Shown here piece by piece: positions 12,868 to 22,560 of a DNA stretch of 64,000 nt. Source of the stretch: Acanthosepion esculentum (lineage: Eukaryota > Mollusca > Cephalopoda > Sepiida > Sepiidae); contig OZ038478.1 of assembly GCA_964036315.1 (NCBI GenBank), positions 148,874,683 through 148,938,682 on the forward strand, in the 5' to 3' direction. Under the pieces are notes generated by a model. That model saw nothing but the letters and a program-made list of their open reading frames with translations, was not told where the DNA came from and did not search any database. A program made the translations under genes and the position numbers. Position 1 is the first letter of the stretch; each line of letters starts with the position of its first letter.

Positions 12868-12870
<3 letters not shown>

Positions 12871-15137
12871 ATAATCATTGTGTTAACGCGACAAGCAAAA
12901 ATCTATTTTGGTGATACATCATTTAATTTTCAGCAAGAGGCAGAGGTGAGCCAATTCTTATATTATAGTTCAAATGAAGCGAACATGACGCAAGCGACTT
13001 GGTTCTAAATATTTGTTAAAGCCTTTTTCAGCAATGTCTAATCATAAAACTAGTGGAAGACTCATGGACCGAGAGCTAGTTACAACTATAAACGTTATAT
13101 AAAGTTTGGTTTCTGTGTCTTGGCAGCAATGACAAATACTAGAGATAGTGTGCTACTCGATAAAATCTCTTTTGGTCAATTGCCACCGTTAAGGCTTCCC
13201 TGGTGGTTTCCATTTTGTCTTTATTATAGCACCCTTAGGTACTGCTTCTTATTCGTTAATATTGAATATTTTGTGATATGTGCATATTTGCGTGGAATCA
13301 CCGATGTCTTTGAGATGTCTTTAGAAGTTGGTATAGTTTATCTCTAAGGTGAATCTGCTTTAATGATAGGATGTAGGCTGTTTTCATTCATCAGAGCAAC
13401 AAACCCGTTAAGTTTGGTATCGATTAATTGAATGTTATACAAACTGATTGAATTCTACTCATTTTTAAAGCTTTTTCGAAAGTTTAAGAATGTAATTTAA
13501 CATTGCTGATAAATAATATTTTAATTTAATTGAATTATTATTACAACCAGATAGATTTCTTTCGATGACAATAAAAGTCTATCATTTTAACTAATTTAAT
13601 TTTGTAACAGCTCTCATATTTTTTAAAAGGTGGAAGAAAATAGGTTTTCGTCAGATTATGCTTTTTAAGAAAAAAACAGAGAAATCACACAAGCGTAAAA
13701 ACAACATATTTGGCACATTATAGAGAAGTTATTTCGAATATACGACCGTTATCGTACTTTTTCGGTTAAATGCAATTGAAGTAGATCCAAGGAAATAAAT
13801 ATATTACTTCAAAATAACTATATTTGTATGACAGACGTTGGAATAACCAATAACTGAAAAATAATCACGGTTAAGATATTGAAAATTAGTGTTGTCTAGG
13901 AATTTCAATATTAATTACTTAAAAGTAAGCCCAAATAACTAGGTTGGTCTTATTTCCGTTTACGGTCGAATTTAAAAGGAAATTCTCACTATCAGTGTAT
14001 ACTATTAATCAAGAAGTAACATTGAGTGAACGTGTTCGGGAAGGAAAGGAAACAACCAGAATCGTACCAAATGCCTGTTTCGCTTCTGTGTCTGTGGTTC
14101 GACTGAAAATTTTTCCTTATTCAACTTTTCCAGAGAATCACACGGGTTTTCGAATCAGTCATGTTTTCATTCACATTAGTTCAAAGGAACAATTGAAGTA
14201 AAGTATCAGGAAGTTTTTAGAGAAGCTTCTTAACTTCTAAGCAAAATGGTGATAAGTAAATATAACATGGAATATGTTATGTTAGTGGTGGTTTCATCCA
14301 ACACATCAAACTGCTACGAAACTGAAACATTAACCTAAAAACTCAAATCATGTTGTAAAATAATCTGTTCAGATCGAGCTTTGCATATAGATGCCATGCA
14401 TGAGATCAAAATCGTTCAGAAATATCTAAACTGTCAGCGGTATACAAACGCTCTCTCAGATTCATAGTTAAAAATATTTTCAAGCGAGAGAAGCGTGTAG
14501 GAGTCGATAAGGATAATACTTCTTCGAACCTCAAGCATTGGAGTTAAGAGGAAAAATAACAAAAAAAAAATACAAAAAAAACCAACTAAAATTGATAAAC
14601 ATATAGAAATTTCCAGTGAATGGAGGCCACATCAATGGAAAATTGTTTGCGTTTATAGAGGTTTGATTTACTTATATTAAGATAATGTTTAGTGATTTAT
14701 GTGTGTGTATATATTATGAAAACAGTTCAAAACAGTTCAGTTTTTATGCTTTCATGTGACACCTTAAAGGGTTAAAGAATGAATCGATAAACATGCAGAA
14801 AGACGATAAATTCAGAGGGTTGTTGTTTTTTTTTACTTACAAAGAATCATATGGCCGAAGATATCATCACGTCGATCAAAGAGTAAAGGTATGAAGACCT
14901 TCAATAGCTAAACCAGGAATAGAGTCTGTTTGAAAGTCGAGTGCTTCTATAGTTGTTTTGGCGATTCTAGTCGGATGGAAAGTCATGTGTATCATATGAC
15001 CCCACGATGGTGTAAGGTTGACATAAAGACACAATTGTTTTTGAAGTCCAGGTTATGGAATTATCCACTAGTCATGACACAGTAAGGAAAAGTCGGTCTT
15101 GAGCGAAGGTCCACATAAGCAGGTGATCGAAATGGCC
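12868..15137. other. Gene-less stretch
   Basis: 2.3 kb without a recognisable gene, RNA or repeat. The open frames at 13,120-13,347 and 13,944-14,201 have no domain and no second copy here. They could be decayed repeats or host intron. Confidence 0.5.
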
Positions 15138-15142
15138 GAGAG

Positions 15143-15190
<48 letters not shown>
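15138..15190. repeat. (GA)n microsatellite
   Basis: Near-pure GA run in a locally more GC-rich segment (15,060-15,290). Confidence 0.93.
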
Positions 15191-15560
15191 GATGGAGTTG
15201 CCAGTGACGAGAGACGAACGCTTCCACTGATCTCACGTGACTTCCTGCTGGAAGTAAACGGCCGCCATAAGCCTTGTACAAGAAGCCTTGTTCAGACTAA
15301 ACCAACTAATGTCGAAATACAGATATGTAAATACCTCGTATATGTTTTCCTGATGGAATCATTATTTCTTGTATTATCAAGTACCACTATTTCTCCATCA
15401 TGCAGGTATGTGGACCAATTTCTTTTTTTAACTTAGGATAGAGATAGCCATCGGTTTAGGCATCTCTGCCCTGTTGAATGATTCTGGGAGCATGAAATTT
15501 GTCAGCTTTGTATTTCTTTATCCATCCTTCACCACCTTCAGCGTATTATCTTTTTAACAC

Positions 15561-15602
15561 ACACACACACACACATACACACACATATATATATGTATAT
15601 GT

Positions 15603-15671
<69 letters not shown>
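15561..15671. repeat. (CA)n/(TA)n microsatellite
   Basis: The TA part is the insertion target of the Tc1 element that starts next to it. Confidence 0.95.
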
Positions 15672-15673
<2 letters not shown>

Positions 15674-15676
<3 letters not shown>

Positions 15677-16624
15677 TGCTTTTCGATAAAAGTGACACAC
15701 CTGATTTTTTATTACTAAATGTTCTCTTCTCCGATGAAACAAAAGTTGAGCTAAATTCAAAGGATAAGCGATCTAAAATCCGAAGAAGCTTTGAAATCTC
15801 CTTGAATTTAGCAGTAAGTACTGTCAAGCATCCATTCAATATAATGTTCTGGGGATGCTTTTCTTTTCATGGAACTGGTTTCTTAAAACCTATTGAAAAG
15901 ACCCTCAGGAGCGAGCAGTACAAGAGAATTTTTGAGGCTTGTCTGCTCGCCTTCTGCTGAAAGGGTGCAAATCAACCCCACCAAGCTCATTTTTATGCAG
16001 GATAATACTCCCTGTCACAAATCAAAATTGATGAAAGAATACTTTGATGAGAAGCAGGTGAATGTTATGACACGGCCGCGCTAATCTCCTGACCTCAACC
16101 CCATAGAAAACTTATGGAGCATTATAAAATGCAGGCTCTCGAGAAAGCAGTTGAGCAACAAAGAGAATTTGATTGTGAATTTCATATCCGAATGGAAATC
16201 AATGCTTGGAGATGAAATTTGCCAGAACCTAATCAAGTCAATGACAAAAAGGGTTGAAAAGGGTATTCAAAATAAAAGAGGCGCCATAGAGTATTAAATA
16301 TTTCGAACTATATTACCTATTATAAATAAATTATACTTCTATTATTCTTTATTTAAAGCTGTTCGGTTATGTTTCTATTGATTACTAGTTGCAGGAAATA
16401 AGTGAGTCACTTTTTTTGCACGGAATTTTTCCCTAAATCTCATTTATATCCAAAATTATAATTATCAATAGAATACCTTAGGGTGAATAAAAATTTTTGC
16501 TAGTTGGTCGGGAAGGGTTCTTTATATTAGTAAGTTTAAAAATTAGTTTGACCCCAAAAACAATAGGCGAAAAATTTTTAAGTAAAAAAGAAATCAGGCG
16601 AGTCACTCTTATCGAACAGCACTG
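15674..16624 (+). mobile_element. Tc1-like DNA transposon, internally deleted, with 45-bp TIRs
   Basis: The ends read CAGTGCT[T/G]TTCGATAA and the reverse complement, matching over about 45 bp. A TA dinucleotide flanks each end, as expected for Tc1/mariner insertion, and the whole lies within a (TA)n tract. At 951 bp it is shorter than a complete Tc1 element because the DNA-binding half of the transposase is gone. Confidence 0.9.
15712..16296 (+). pseudogene. Tc1-family transposase catalytic domain (DD34E), broken
   Basis: The reading starts in the catalytic domain with NVLFSDETKVELNSKD, where the D of SDE is the first catalytic aspartate (about 15,735). FNIMFWGCFSFHGTGFL follows. After a frameshift near 15,955 it continues with IFMQDNTPCHKSKL (second aspartate) and SPDLNPIENLWSIIK (catalytic Glu), with 34 residues between the second Asp and the Glu. 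An in-frame stop lies just before SPDLNP (16,081-16,083, TAA). The paired HTH DNA-binding domain is deleted, so the product could not bind its own ends. Confidence 0.88.
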
Positions 16625-16726
<102 letters not shown>

Positions 16727-16734
16727 CAGGTGTG

Positions 16735-16985
16735 CAGTGAAATAGGAAAGAACACGTTAGGTAGATAATCCGGTGTTCCTTAATATTTAGCTTTATTTTC
16801 AAAAGGACAGTGCTCCATACAGAAGTAGAGCTTATATTATAATAATATTTTTAGTTTTTAAAAATATGATTCCTCCGCTACATAAGAGTTCTCATGTTTC
16901 AAAAGCGAGAGCCGAGACCCCTAACATAATTTTTTAAGTTATGAAGAGTTAAGGCGTCTGGACCCGCTTCCTTGTCAAGCGAGAA
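16735..16985 (-). repeat. Dispersed repeat, half copy of the 24.3-kb foldback family
   Basis: Reverse-complement match to 24,490-24,710. Shared blocks include ACACGTTAGGTA, CAGTGCTCCATACAGAAGT and ATATGATTCC[T]CCGCTACATAAG. Only one arm is present, bounded by TA tracts. Confidence 0.65.
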
Positions 16986-17130
16986 TATATATATATATAT
17001 ACATACAAATGTAAAAGAATGAAGAGTAAGATTTCTGCGTTCATAACATTAATTTAAAACAGGTCTCAATACAAAAGTAGATCAATAAATATGTATTTAT
17101 TATGCAATGGTACATTAGAACATACACATA

Positions 17131-17191
17131 CCCACTACAAAACTGTACATTTTGTTTCAACGATAAATTTTGTAACGTTTCATCAGGTGGG
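17131..17191 (-). ncRNA. Hammerhead ribozyme, H2 left arm (complete)
   Basis: Read on the minus strand: stem I 5' strand CCCAC, CTGATGA (17,186-17,180), stem II AACG/CGTT with a 13-nt loop, GAAA (17,158-17,155), a 6-bp stem III ACAAAA/TTTTGT, cleavage triplet GTA (17,138-17,136), then GTGGG closing stem I. Every stem is Watson-Crick paired and every conserved core position is present. Confidence 0.8.
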
Positions 17192-17272
17192 AAATCACGA
17201 TGCTACTAAAATATTTTATTTCGATTTTTAACAGCATTTCGGAATAAAATATTTTAGTAACATCGTTATTTC

Positions 17273-17338
17273 ATACCGGATGAAACGTTCATTATTTAAC
17301 CTTGAACCAAAATGCACTGTTTTGTAGAGGTCATGTGC
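17273..17338 (+). ncRNA. Degenerate hammerhead, H2 right arm
   Basis: Plus-strand counterpart of the ribozyme at 17,131. The core has decayed: CGGATGA instead of CTGATGA (17,277-17,283) and GAAC instead of GAAA. Stem III (CCAAAA/TTTTGT) and the GTA triplet remain. Very probably inactive. Confidence 0.5.
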
Positions 17339-17360
17339 ATGTACTAATGTAACACTGCAT

Positions 17361-17364
17361 AATA

Positions 17365-17417
<53 letters not shown>
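17361..17417. repeat. (TA)n microsatellite
   Basis: TA run at the right edge of the H2 element. Confidence 0.9.
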
Positions 17418-17420
<3 letters not shown>

Positions 17421-17537
17421 ACAAAATTAAATAGGGAAATATTATTTAAAACTGAACGTATCAAAAGTGCTCAGTACAAAGACGGAAGACCAGATTTGCA
17501 GTGCTGCTTAATAATTAAAAAGGATGATAGCTAACTA

Positions 17538-17585
17538 GAGCACACTACGGCGGTTTCGAACTCTACGGTCTCCTCAGGTGGTTTG
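17538..17585 (-). ncRNA. Hammerhead ribozyme candidate, family H3
   Basis: On the minus strand: CCAC, CTGAGGA (17,577-17,571), a weak stem II starting with the canonical G-C closing pair (GACC...GTTC), GAAA (17,557-17,554), a minimal 2-bp stem III (AC/GT), cleavage triplet GTA (17,548-17,546), and GTG closing a 3-bp stem I. Core nucleotides fit, but the stems are short, as in minimal retroelement hammerheads. One copy only. Confidence 0.45.
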
Positions 17586-18425
17586 TTCAACACCGAGCTC
17601 AACAACTTTCGAAACAGGAAGTAGTGTTCAGCTACTATAGTCAATGTAATTTCATTTAAATCGTTTTACATCCATACTTATTCTACACACTCTACGATCC
17701 AGGAATATTCCTAAAAGTTGATTATAAAAGGTTATATTAGCATCTCTTATCTTTCTTAGATGAGATCACCACTCCTAAATTTTAATCCACAAAACACGTT
17801 CTTTGATTACAAAATAAATTGTGATAACCCCAACATAAAGAAATGCAATCCAACTTTAGAAATCTTATTGAAAAACCAAAGAATAACATTCGAAATTACT
17901 ATTAAAGCTAACTGGACAATTTTTACCTACTCAAATTTAAATATTATCACCTATCGCTATCTTCCATCCCCTACCTCTCAAACTTAGGATGCTTGTGAGG
18001 TGACGTGACTAAACTTTGACCGATGTTTATCAGCGAAAAAATGTCCACACACCAATCAACATTAACCACCCGGTCCACTTATCACCAAACTGCTATCAAC
18101 AACCACTATTGTTTCACTCAGATGCTTTATATATATTTTGTATGTACATTTTTCTTCTCAGAAAAATGGAAAAAAGGAAGTGACGTTTTATATCCGGCTT
18201 GCCTAAAAACAGGATTGTTCATAACCATTTTCGACCCTCACCCGTAGATGTGCAGCTGCAATGCACTGAAACCACGTTGCATCTTTGTAGTGAGTAAAAT
18301 GGTTTTGTCTATATGATAAAATTATAATAAATAAATAATTATCGCTCTACTATCTGTATCAAGCTCTTTTTTGAATTAACGCTGCGAACGTTGGAATTTA
18401 TATATTACTTTCGTTCTCATCGCAT

Positions 18426-18429
<4 letters not shown>
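17586..18429. other. Unassigned stretch next to H3
   Basis: Contains an open frame of 75 codons at 17,760-17,987, Asn/Ile/Thr-rich, that I cannot assign. It could be part of the element that owns the H3 ribozyme. Confidence 0.35.

Positions 18430-18492
<63 letters not shown>
18430..18492. repeat. (TA)n microsatellite
   Basis: Pure TA tract. Confidence 0.95.
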
Positions 18493-18494
<2 letters not shown>

Positions 18495-18816
18495 TAACTT
18501 AAAAAATGGGCGGCATTTAAGCTAGCTTCAGCAGAGGGCTATTGATTGGACCTTTATCACAATAGTAAGGGATGGGTAGATGCGATTGGCAACAATAATC
18601 TGCAGAAGAACTCTCCATTGATTGCTGCATTCAATTATTGTATTATTATTTAAGCGTACATTTTTAAAATCTGACAACAATTCTTCTGATGCCACTAAAT
18701 TTAAAGAAAATTTACCGTATGTAATCCTTACTTTCCGTACAAACAATTATTTTATTTCATATTTATTATATGTGTATATGTTTATATAATTATATATGTG
18801 TGTGATTTTGAGTGTT

Positions 18817-18819
<3 letters not shown>

Positions 18820-18869
<50 letters not shown>
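18820..18869. repeat. (TA)n microsatellite
   Basis: TA tract at the left terminus of the PLE palindrome. Confidence 0.95.
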
Positions 18870-18872
<3 letters not shown>

Positions 18873-19851
18873 GTGTGTATTTAGGCAGCATTTTTTCATT
18901 AATACATGTTTCATTAAATAATATAGATAAGTGTTGTCTATATATTTTATGTAAGTTTTTTTCATATAGTCTGATAATCTTAATAACATTATCATTAAAT
19001 AATGAAAGAAAATCACAATATTGATACATACTTTTTTTATTTAATCCAATCTGAGCTTTCGGCTTACATAAGCCATTATCAAAGATGACAATTACACAAT
19101 ATATTTAAGCAATACACGAACAAGAAATTGATGAGAGTCTTGTTTGTTTACATGGATGATTTCCAAGCAACGATAAACAGGTGCAAATAAAACGCTGAAA
19201 GCGAAAATCGCACGACAGCTCATGACGTCACACATGACCACGCGAGAGTGAATCCGATGAGTATTGAGTATGGAAAGCCGTTGGTATGAACCAATCACTT
19301 CTGTTACTAATTATAGGCATTTAAGGATATTTTTGGAGATTTCATAGTTTATTTTGTTCAGGTTAGGTTTCAACTGTTTTATGTATATAGCTTCAAGAAT
19401 TTTTAGTTTTTGTTTATTGTTTTCATGTTTACGTATAGTTGTGTTTTCGACGAGGATTTTCCGGAATTGTGTATGCGGCCAGGCATGTTGTTTTAAATGT
19501 CTAAAAATGTTAGAGTTATCATTCAAATGTAGTGTCAAGCGTCGTGAAAGCGAGTTTGTGGTGTGACCAACATAGATATTATTTAGTTCGTTGGAGATAC
19601 AATCTCCCAAAGGGCACCTGAATTTGTAAACTATGTTGGTTTTTTTCAAATCGCTAACCGGGGGAGAAGAATCATTTCGAATAATTGAGTTGGATATTTT
19701 AGATTTAGTGTAGTATAAAATTAACTTAATTCTTTTGCTAGGATCTGTTGTGGATATGTTAGTATTTACTAATTTTTTTAGTATATTTTCATCTTGTTTA
19801 TAATTAGTATGCATTTGATTACGATATAGGAGATTAATATGTTTGAGATTA
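18870..19851 (-). mobile_element. Penelope-like element, inverted 3' copy (copy C)
   Basis: Left arm of a head-to-head PLE pair. It matches the reverse complement of 20,209-21,157 almost base for base: the GIY-YIG coding end, the 3' UTR, the LTR-like region with the GGCTTATGTAAGCC-GAAA block (about 19,060) and the terminus TGTATTTAGGCAGCA (18,877-18,891). Inverted, 5'-truncated copies joined to a longer copy are a known PLE insertion structure. The join with copy D is at 19,851/19,852. Confidence 0.85.
19311..19814 (-). CDS. Penelope-like GIY-YIG endonuclease fragment (intact frame)
   Basis: A 167-codon open frame. In the PLE polyprotein this region follows the RT and nicks DNA to prime reverse transcription. 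Seen: IVYKFRC (residues 61-67, the GIY-equivalent strand), CPLGDC, NIYVGHT (79-85, the YIG equivalent), SRRL with the catalytic-type Arg (91-92), RHLKQHAW with a His-x3-His pair (106, 110), and ILEAIYIK with the conserved Glu (141). The first Met is simply the first in frame; in the element the domain would be fused to the RT. No promoter is seen, and a functional protein is unlikely. Copy D encodes the same protein with a frameshift. Confidence 0.8.
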   Translation of the reverse strand: MHTNYKQDENILKKLVNTNISTTDPSKRIKLILYYTKSKISNSIIRNDSSPPVSDLKKTNIVYKFRCPLGDCISNELNNIYVGHTTNSLSRRLTLHLNDNSNIFRHLKQHAWPHTQFRKILVENTTIRKHENNKQKLKILEAIYIKQLKPNLNKINYEISKNILKCL

Positions 19852-21152
19852 ATAGAAATTCACGTATGAACTCAATACTAATAATAAAATTCCTTTCCTT
19901 GACATATTGATAAACACAAATAATAACAAATTTACTATTTCGCCATATAAAAAACCTACTAGCATAAATTCATGTACACTTAACTACAAGAGCGAATGCC
20001 CATATTACTACAAAATAGCAATTATAAAAAATCTAATACACCGTGCAGAAACTAATTCATCCACAAAACAGATTTTTTACAGTGAACTAAAGAATATAAA
20101 ACAAACACTTGTTAATAATAGTTTTCCAAACTATATAATTGATGAACAAATAAGATGCTTTCTTAGAAATCTCAATACTAAGCAAATAGTACATAATACT
20201 GCTTCTACTAATCTCAAACATATTAATCTCCTATATCGTAATCAAATGCATACTAATTATAAACAAGATGAAAATATACTAAAAAAATTAGTAAATACTA
20301 ACATATCCACAACAGATCCTAGCAAAAGAATTAAGTTAATTATATACTACACTAAATCTAAAATATCCAACTCAATTATTCGAAATGATTCTTCTCCCCC
20401 GGTTAGCGATTTGAAAAAAACCAACATAGTTTACAAATTCAGGTGCTCTTGGGAGATTGTATCTCCAACGAACTAAATAATATCTATGTTGGTCACACCA
20501 CAAACTCGCTTTCACGACGCTTGACACTACATTTGAATGATAACTCTAACATTTTTAGACATTTAAAACAACATGCCTGGCCGCATACACAATTCCGGAA
20601 AATCCTCGTCGAAAACACAACTATACGTAAACATGAAAACAATAAACAAAAACTAAAAATTCTTGAAGCTATATACATAAAACAGTTGAAACCTAACCTG
20701 AACAAAATAAACTATGAAATCTCCAAAAATATCCTTAAATGCCTATAATTAGTAACAGAAGTGATTGGTTCATACCACGGCTTTCCATACTCAATACTCA
20801 TCGGATTCACTCTCGCGTGGTCATGTGTGACGTCATGAGCTGTCGTGCGATTTTCGCTTTCAGCGTTTTATATGCACCTGTTTATCGTTGCTTGGAAATC
20901 ATCCATGTAAACAAATAATACTATCATCAATTTCTTGTTCGTGTATTGCATAAATATATTGTGTAATTGTCATCTTTGATAATGGCTTATGTAAGCCGAA
21001 AGCTCAGATTGGATTAAATAAAAAAGTATGTATCAATATTGTGATTTTCTTTCATTATTTAATGATAATGTTATTAAGATTATCAGACTATACGAAAAAA
21101 ACTTACATAAAATATATAGACAACACTTATCTATATTATTTAATGAAACATG

Positions 21153-21157
<5 letters not shown>
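19852..21157 (+). mobile_element. Penelope-like element, longer copy (copy D)
   Basis: Right half of the head-to-head pair. It starts inside the RT, after the catalytic palm, and runs through the thumb-like region, GIY-YIG domain, 3' UTR and LTR-like end to a (TA)n tract. The part from 20,209 on is duplicated inverted at 18,870-19,851. The two arms are very similar, suggesting one insertion event. Confidence 0.85.
19879..20748 (+). pseudogene. Penelope-like RT C-terminus plus GIY-YIG endonuclease, one frameshift
   Basis: The frame opens with IPFLDILINTNNNKF (about 19,890), the conserved strand after the palm of Penelope RTs. SPYKKPTS, PYYYKIAIIKNLIHRA and QTLVNNSFPN follow. Near 20,446 one base is missing relative to copy C (GTGCTCTTGGGA against GTGCCCTTTGGGA). 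This breaks the frame exactly at the CPLGDC motif of the nuclease. The rest (NIYVGHTTNSLSRRL to ILKCL, stop at 20,748) is intact in the shifted frame. The YxDD catalytic box of the RT is not included, so the copy cannot reverse transcribe. Confidence 0.88.
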
Positions 21158-21237
<80 letters not shown>

Positions 21238-21240
21238 CTG
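21158..21240. repeat. (TA)n then (GT)n microsatellite
   Basis: Tract at the right terminus of PLE copy D. Confidence 0.95.
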
Positions 21241-21701
21241 CATGTGCATATATAAGAGACGAGCCTAATAAATGGAGGGTCCTGAGTAAGACGATGAACA
21301 ACAAAAAGATTTGTGGATCGTGTTGCTACATCTTAATTGTTGTTGTTGTCATGTCCACCTTGACACAGAGTGGTAGCACCTGTTAGGATCTCAGCTATGG
21401 GCAAATAGTTAACCACACAAACTGGTGTAAACTGGTGTAAAAAAATCTATGAGAGTATAAAAAATATTATAGAAAATACCAGCAAAACATTTTCATAGTG
21501 AAAGTTGGCAACATTTACATTTTGGAAAAAAAAAGTTACTGCAATGGACTTTTGCAAAAGAATTGCCAGCAATATATTTATTGTAAAATACATTACAAAT
21601 TCTTTTAAGAAAATTAAATTTTGGCTTTAAATGACATTATAAGCATTTAATATGGCGCTAAACAATCAAACAAATAAAAGGCGGAATTTGTAAGTGCAGA
21701 T

Positions 21702-21705
<4 letters not shown>
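21241..21705. other. Gene-less AT-rich stretch
   Basis: Nothing recognised. Confidence 0.5.

Positions 21706-21754
<49 letters not shown>
21706..21754. repeat. (TA)n microsatellite
   Basis: TA tract adjoining a foldback element. Confidence 0.9.
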
Positions 21755-21758
<4 letters not shown>

Positions 21759-21867
21759 AAACCTAGAGAGCCAGACAAACCTACCAAGGTTTCACCTAAG
21801 CGGATCGTTAGGGAAAGCTGGCTTAGGTGTAACCTTGGTAAGTTTGTCTGGCTCTCTAGGTTTGACT
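21755..21867. repeat. Foldback element F1 (113-bp hairpin)
   Basis: Arms of about 47 bp starting AGTCAAACCTAGAGAGCCAG and ending in its reverse complement, with a 19-nt loop and few mismatches. It would form a long hairpin if transcribed. A half copy is at 32,049-32,100. Confidence 0.9.
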
Positions 21868-22132
21868 AGGTCTGCTCTAGTTTTGTATTGAGCACTTTTT
21901 CAGTTAGTTATTTACTCGTGTCGAGGTTTTTTCTTTGGGATTTGAACCTGTGAACTGTACGATTACTTTCGACAGACGTTCATTTTCCTGGCTCTTACAT
22001 TTTTTTTAAACTTTTTTCCTTCGATATTGATTATCGGCAAATCAAGAAACCGAAGGTTTTCGAGACGAGTATAGTTACCTATATATGTATATATATTTTT
22101 TGAATTGGACAGAGTCCGACAATTTATTTAAA

Positions 22133-22210
22133 GACATTTATGATATGTTTAACGTTTTTTTATAGTATACTAGTATCTATAAAAAGAACGTTAAACATAT
22201 CATAAATGTC
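22133..22210. repeat. Foldback element F2 (78-bp hairpin)
   Basis: Perfect 24-bp arms GACATTTATGATATGTTTAA (plus CGTT) extended to about 35 bp with one indel, and a short loop containing ACTAGT. Followed by (TA)n. Confidence 0.88.
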
Positions 22211-22212
22211 AT

Positions 22213-22216
<4 letters not shown>

Positions 22217-22277
<61 letters not shown>

Positions 22278-22300
22278 TTGTGTGTGTGTGTTTGTGTGTG
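22217..22300. repeat. (TA)n/(GT)n microsatellite
   Basis: TA run passing into GTGTTT-containing GT repeats. Confidence 0.93.
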
Positions 22301-22329
22301 TAGGAAAACTACTGGTTTCATTTATGTTT

Positions 22330-22560
22330 AAGGATTAAGGAAGTATACTCTCGGGAATCGATTCCACAAAGTGACCATTCTTGGAAAGAATTTGATCAAA
22401 TGGAACTTTCTTCTTTCCAATGGAATACGTAGGGAATGTAGATGATTCGTGCGAGCTTAGCTGCTAAGTCGGGGCTTTAATTGTGTGAAAACTCTGAACT
22501 TTTGTAACTGATTGCGCGTTAGATGAATACGGTGAAAATAATAACGAGGGGACTTTACGT
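22330..22560. repeat. Dispersed repeat, copy 1 (pair with 57.4 kb)
   Basis: Shares ordered blocks with 57,385-57,520: CTC[T/G]..GGAATTGATTC-type start, AATGGAATACG[T/G]AG and a GATGATTCGTGC-type end. Divergence is high. Confidence 0.4.

Larger units (their letters stand above)
17090..17360. repeat. Foldback element carrying inverted hammerheads, family H2
   Basis: An imperfect palindrome centred near 17,230. Inner arms pair (TACTAAAATATTTTATTTCG with its complement at 17,240-17,265). Outer arms each contain a hammerhead-type sequence, on the minus strand at 17,131-17,191 and on the plus strand at 17,273-17,335. No coding region. Followed by a (TA)n tract. Confidence 0.7.

Noticed and set aside
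18870..21157. Assembly artefact as the explanation of the PLE palindrome
   Set aside because: The arms differ by scattered substitutions, a frameshift indel and a different central segment, which favours a real insertion; reads would settle it.
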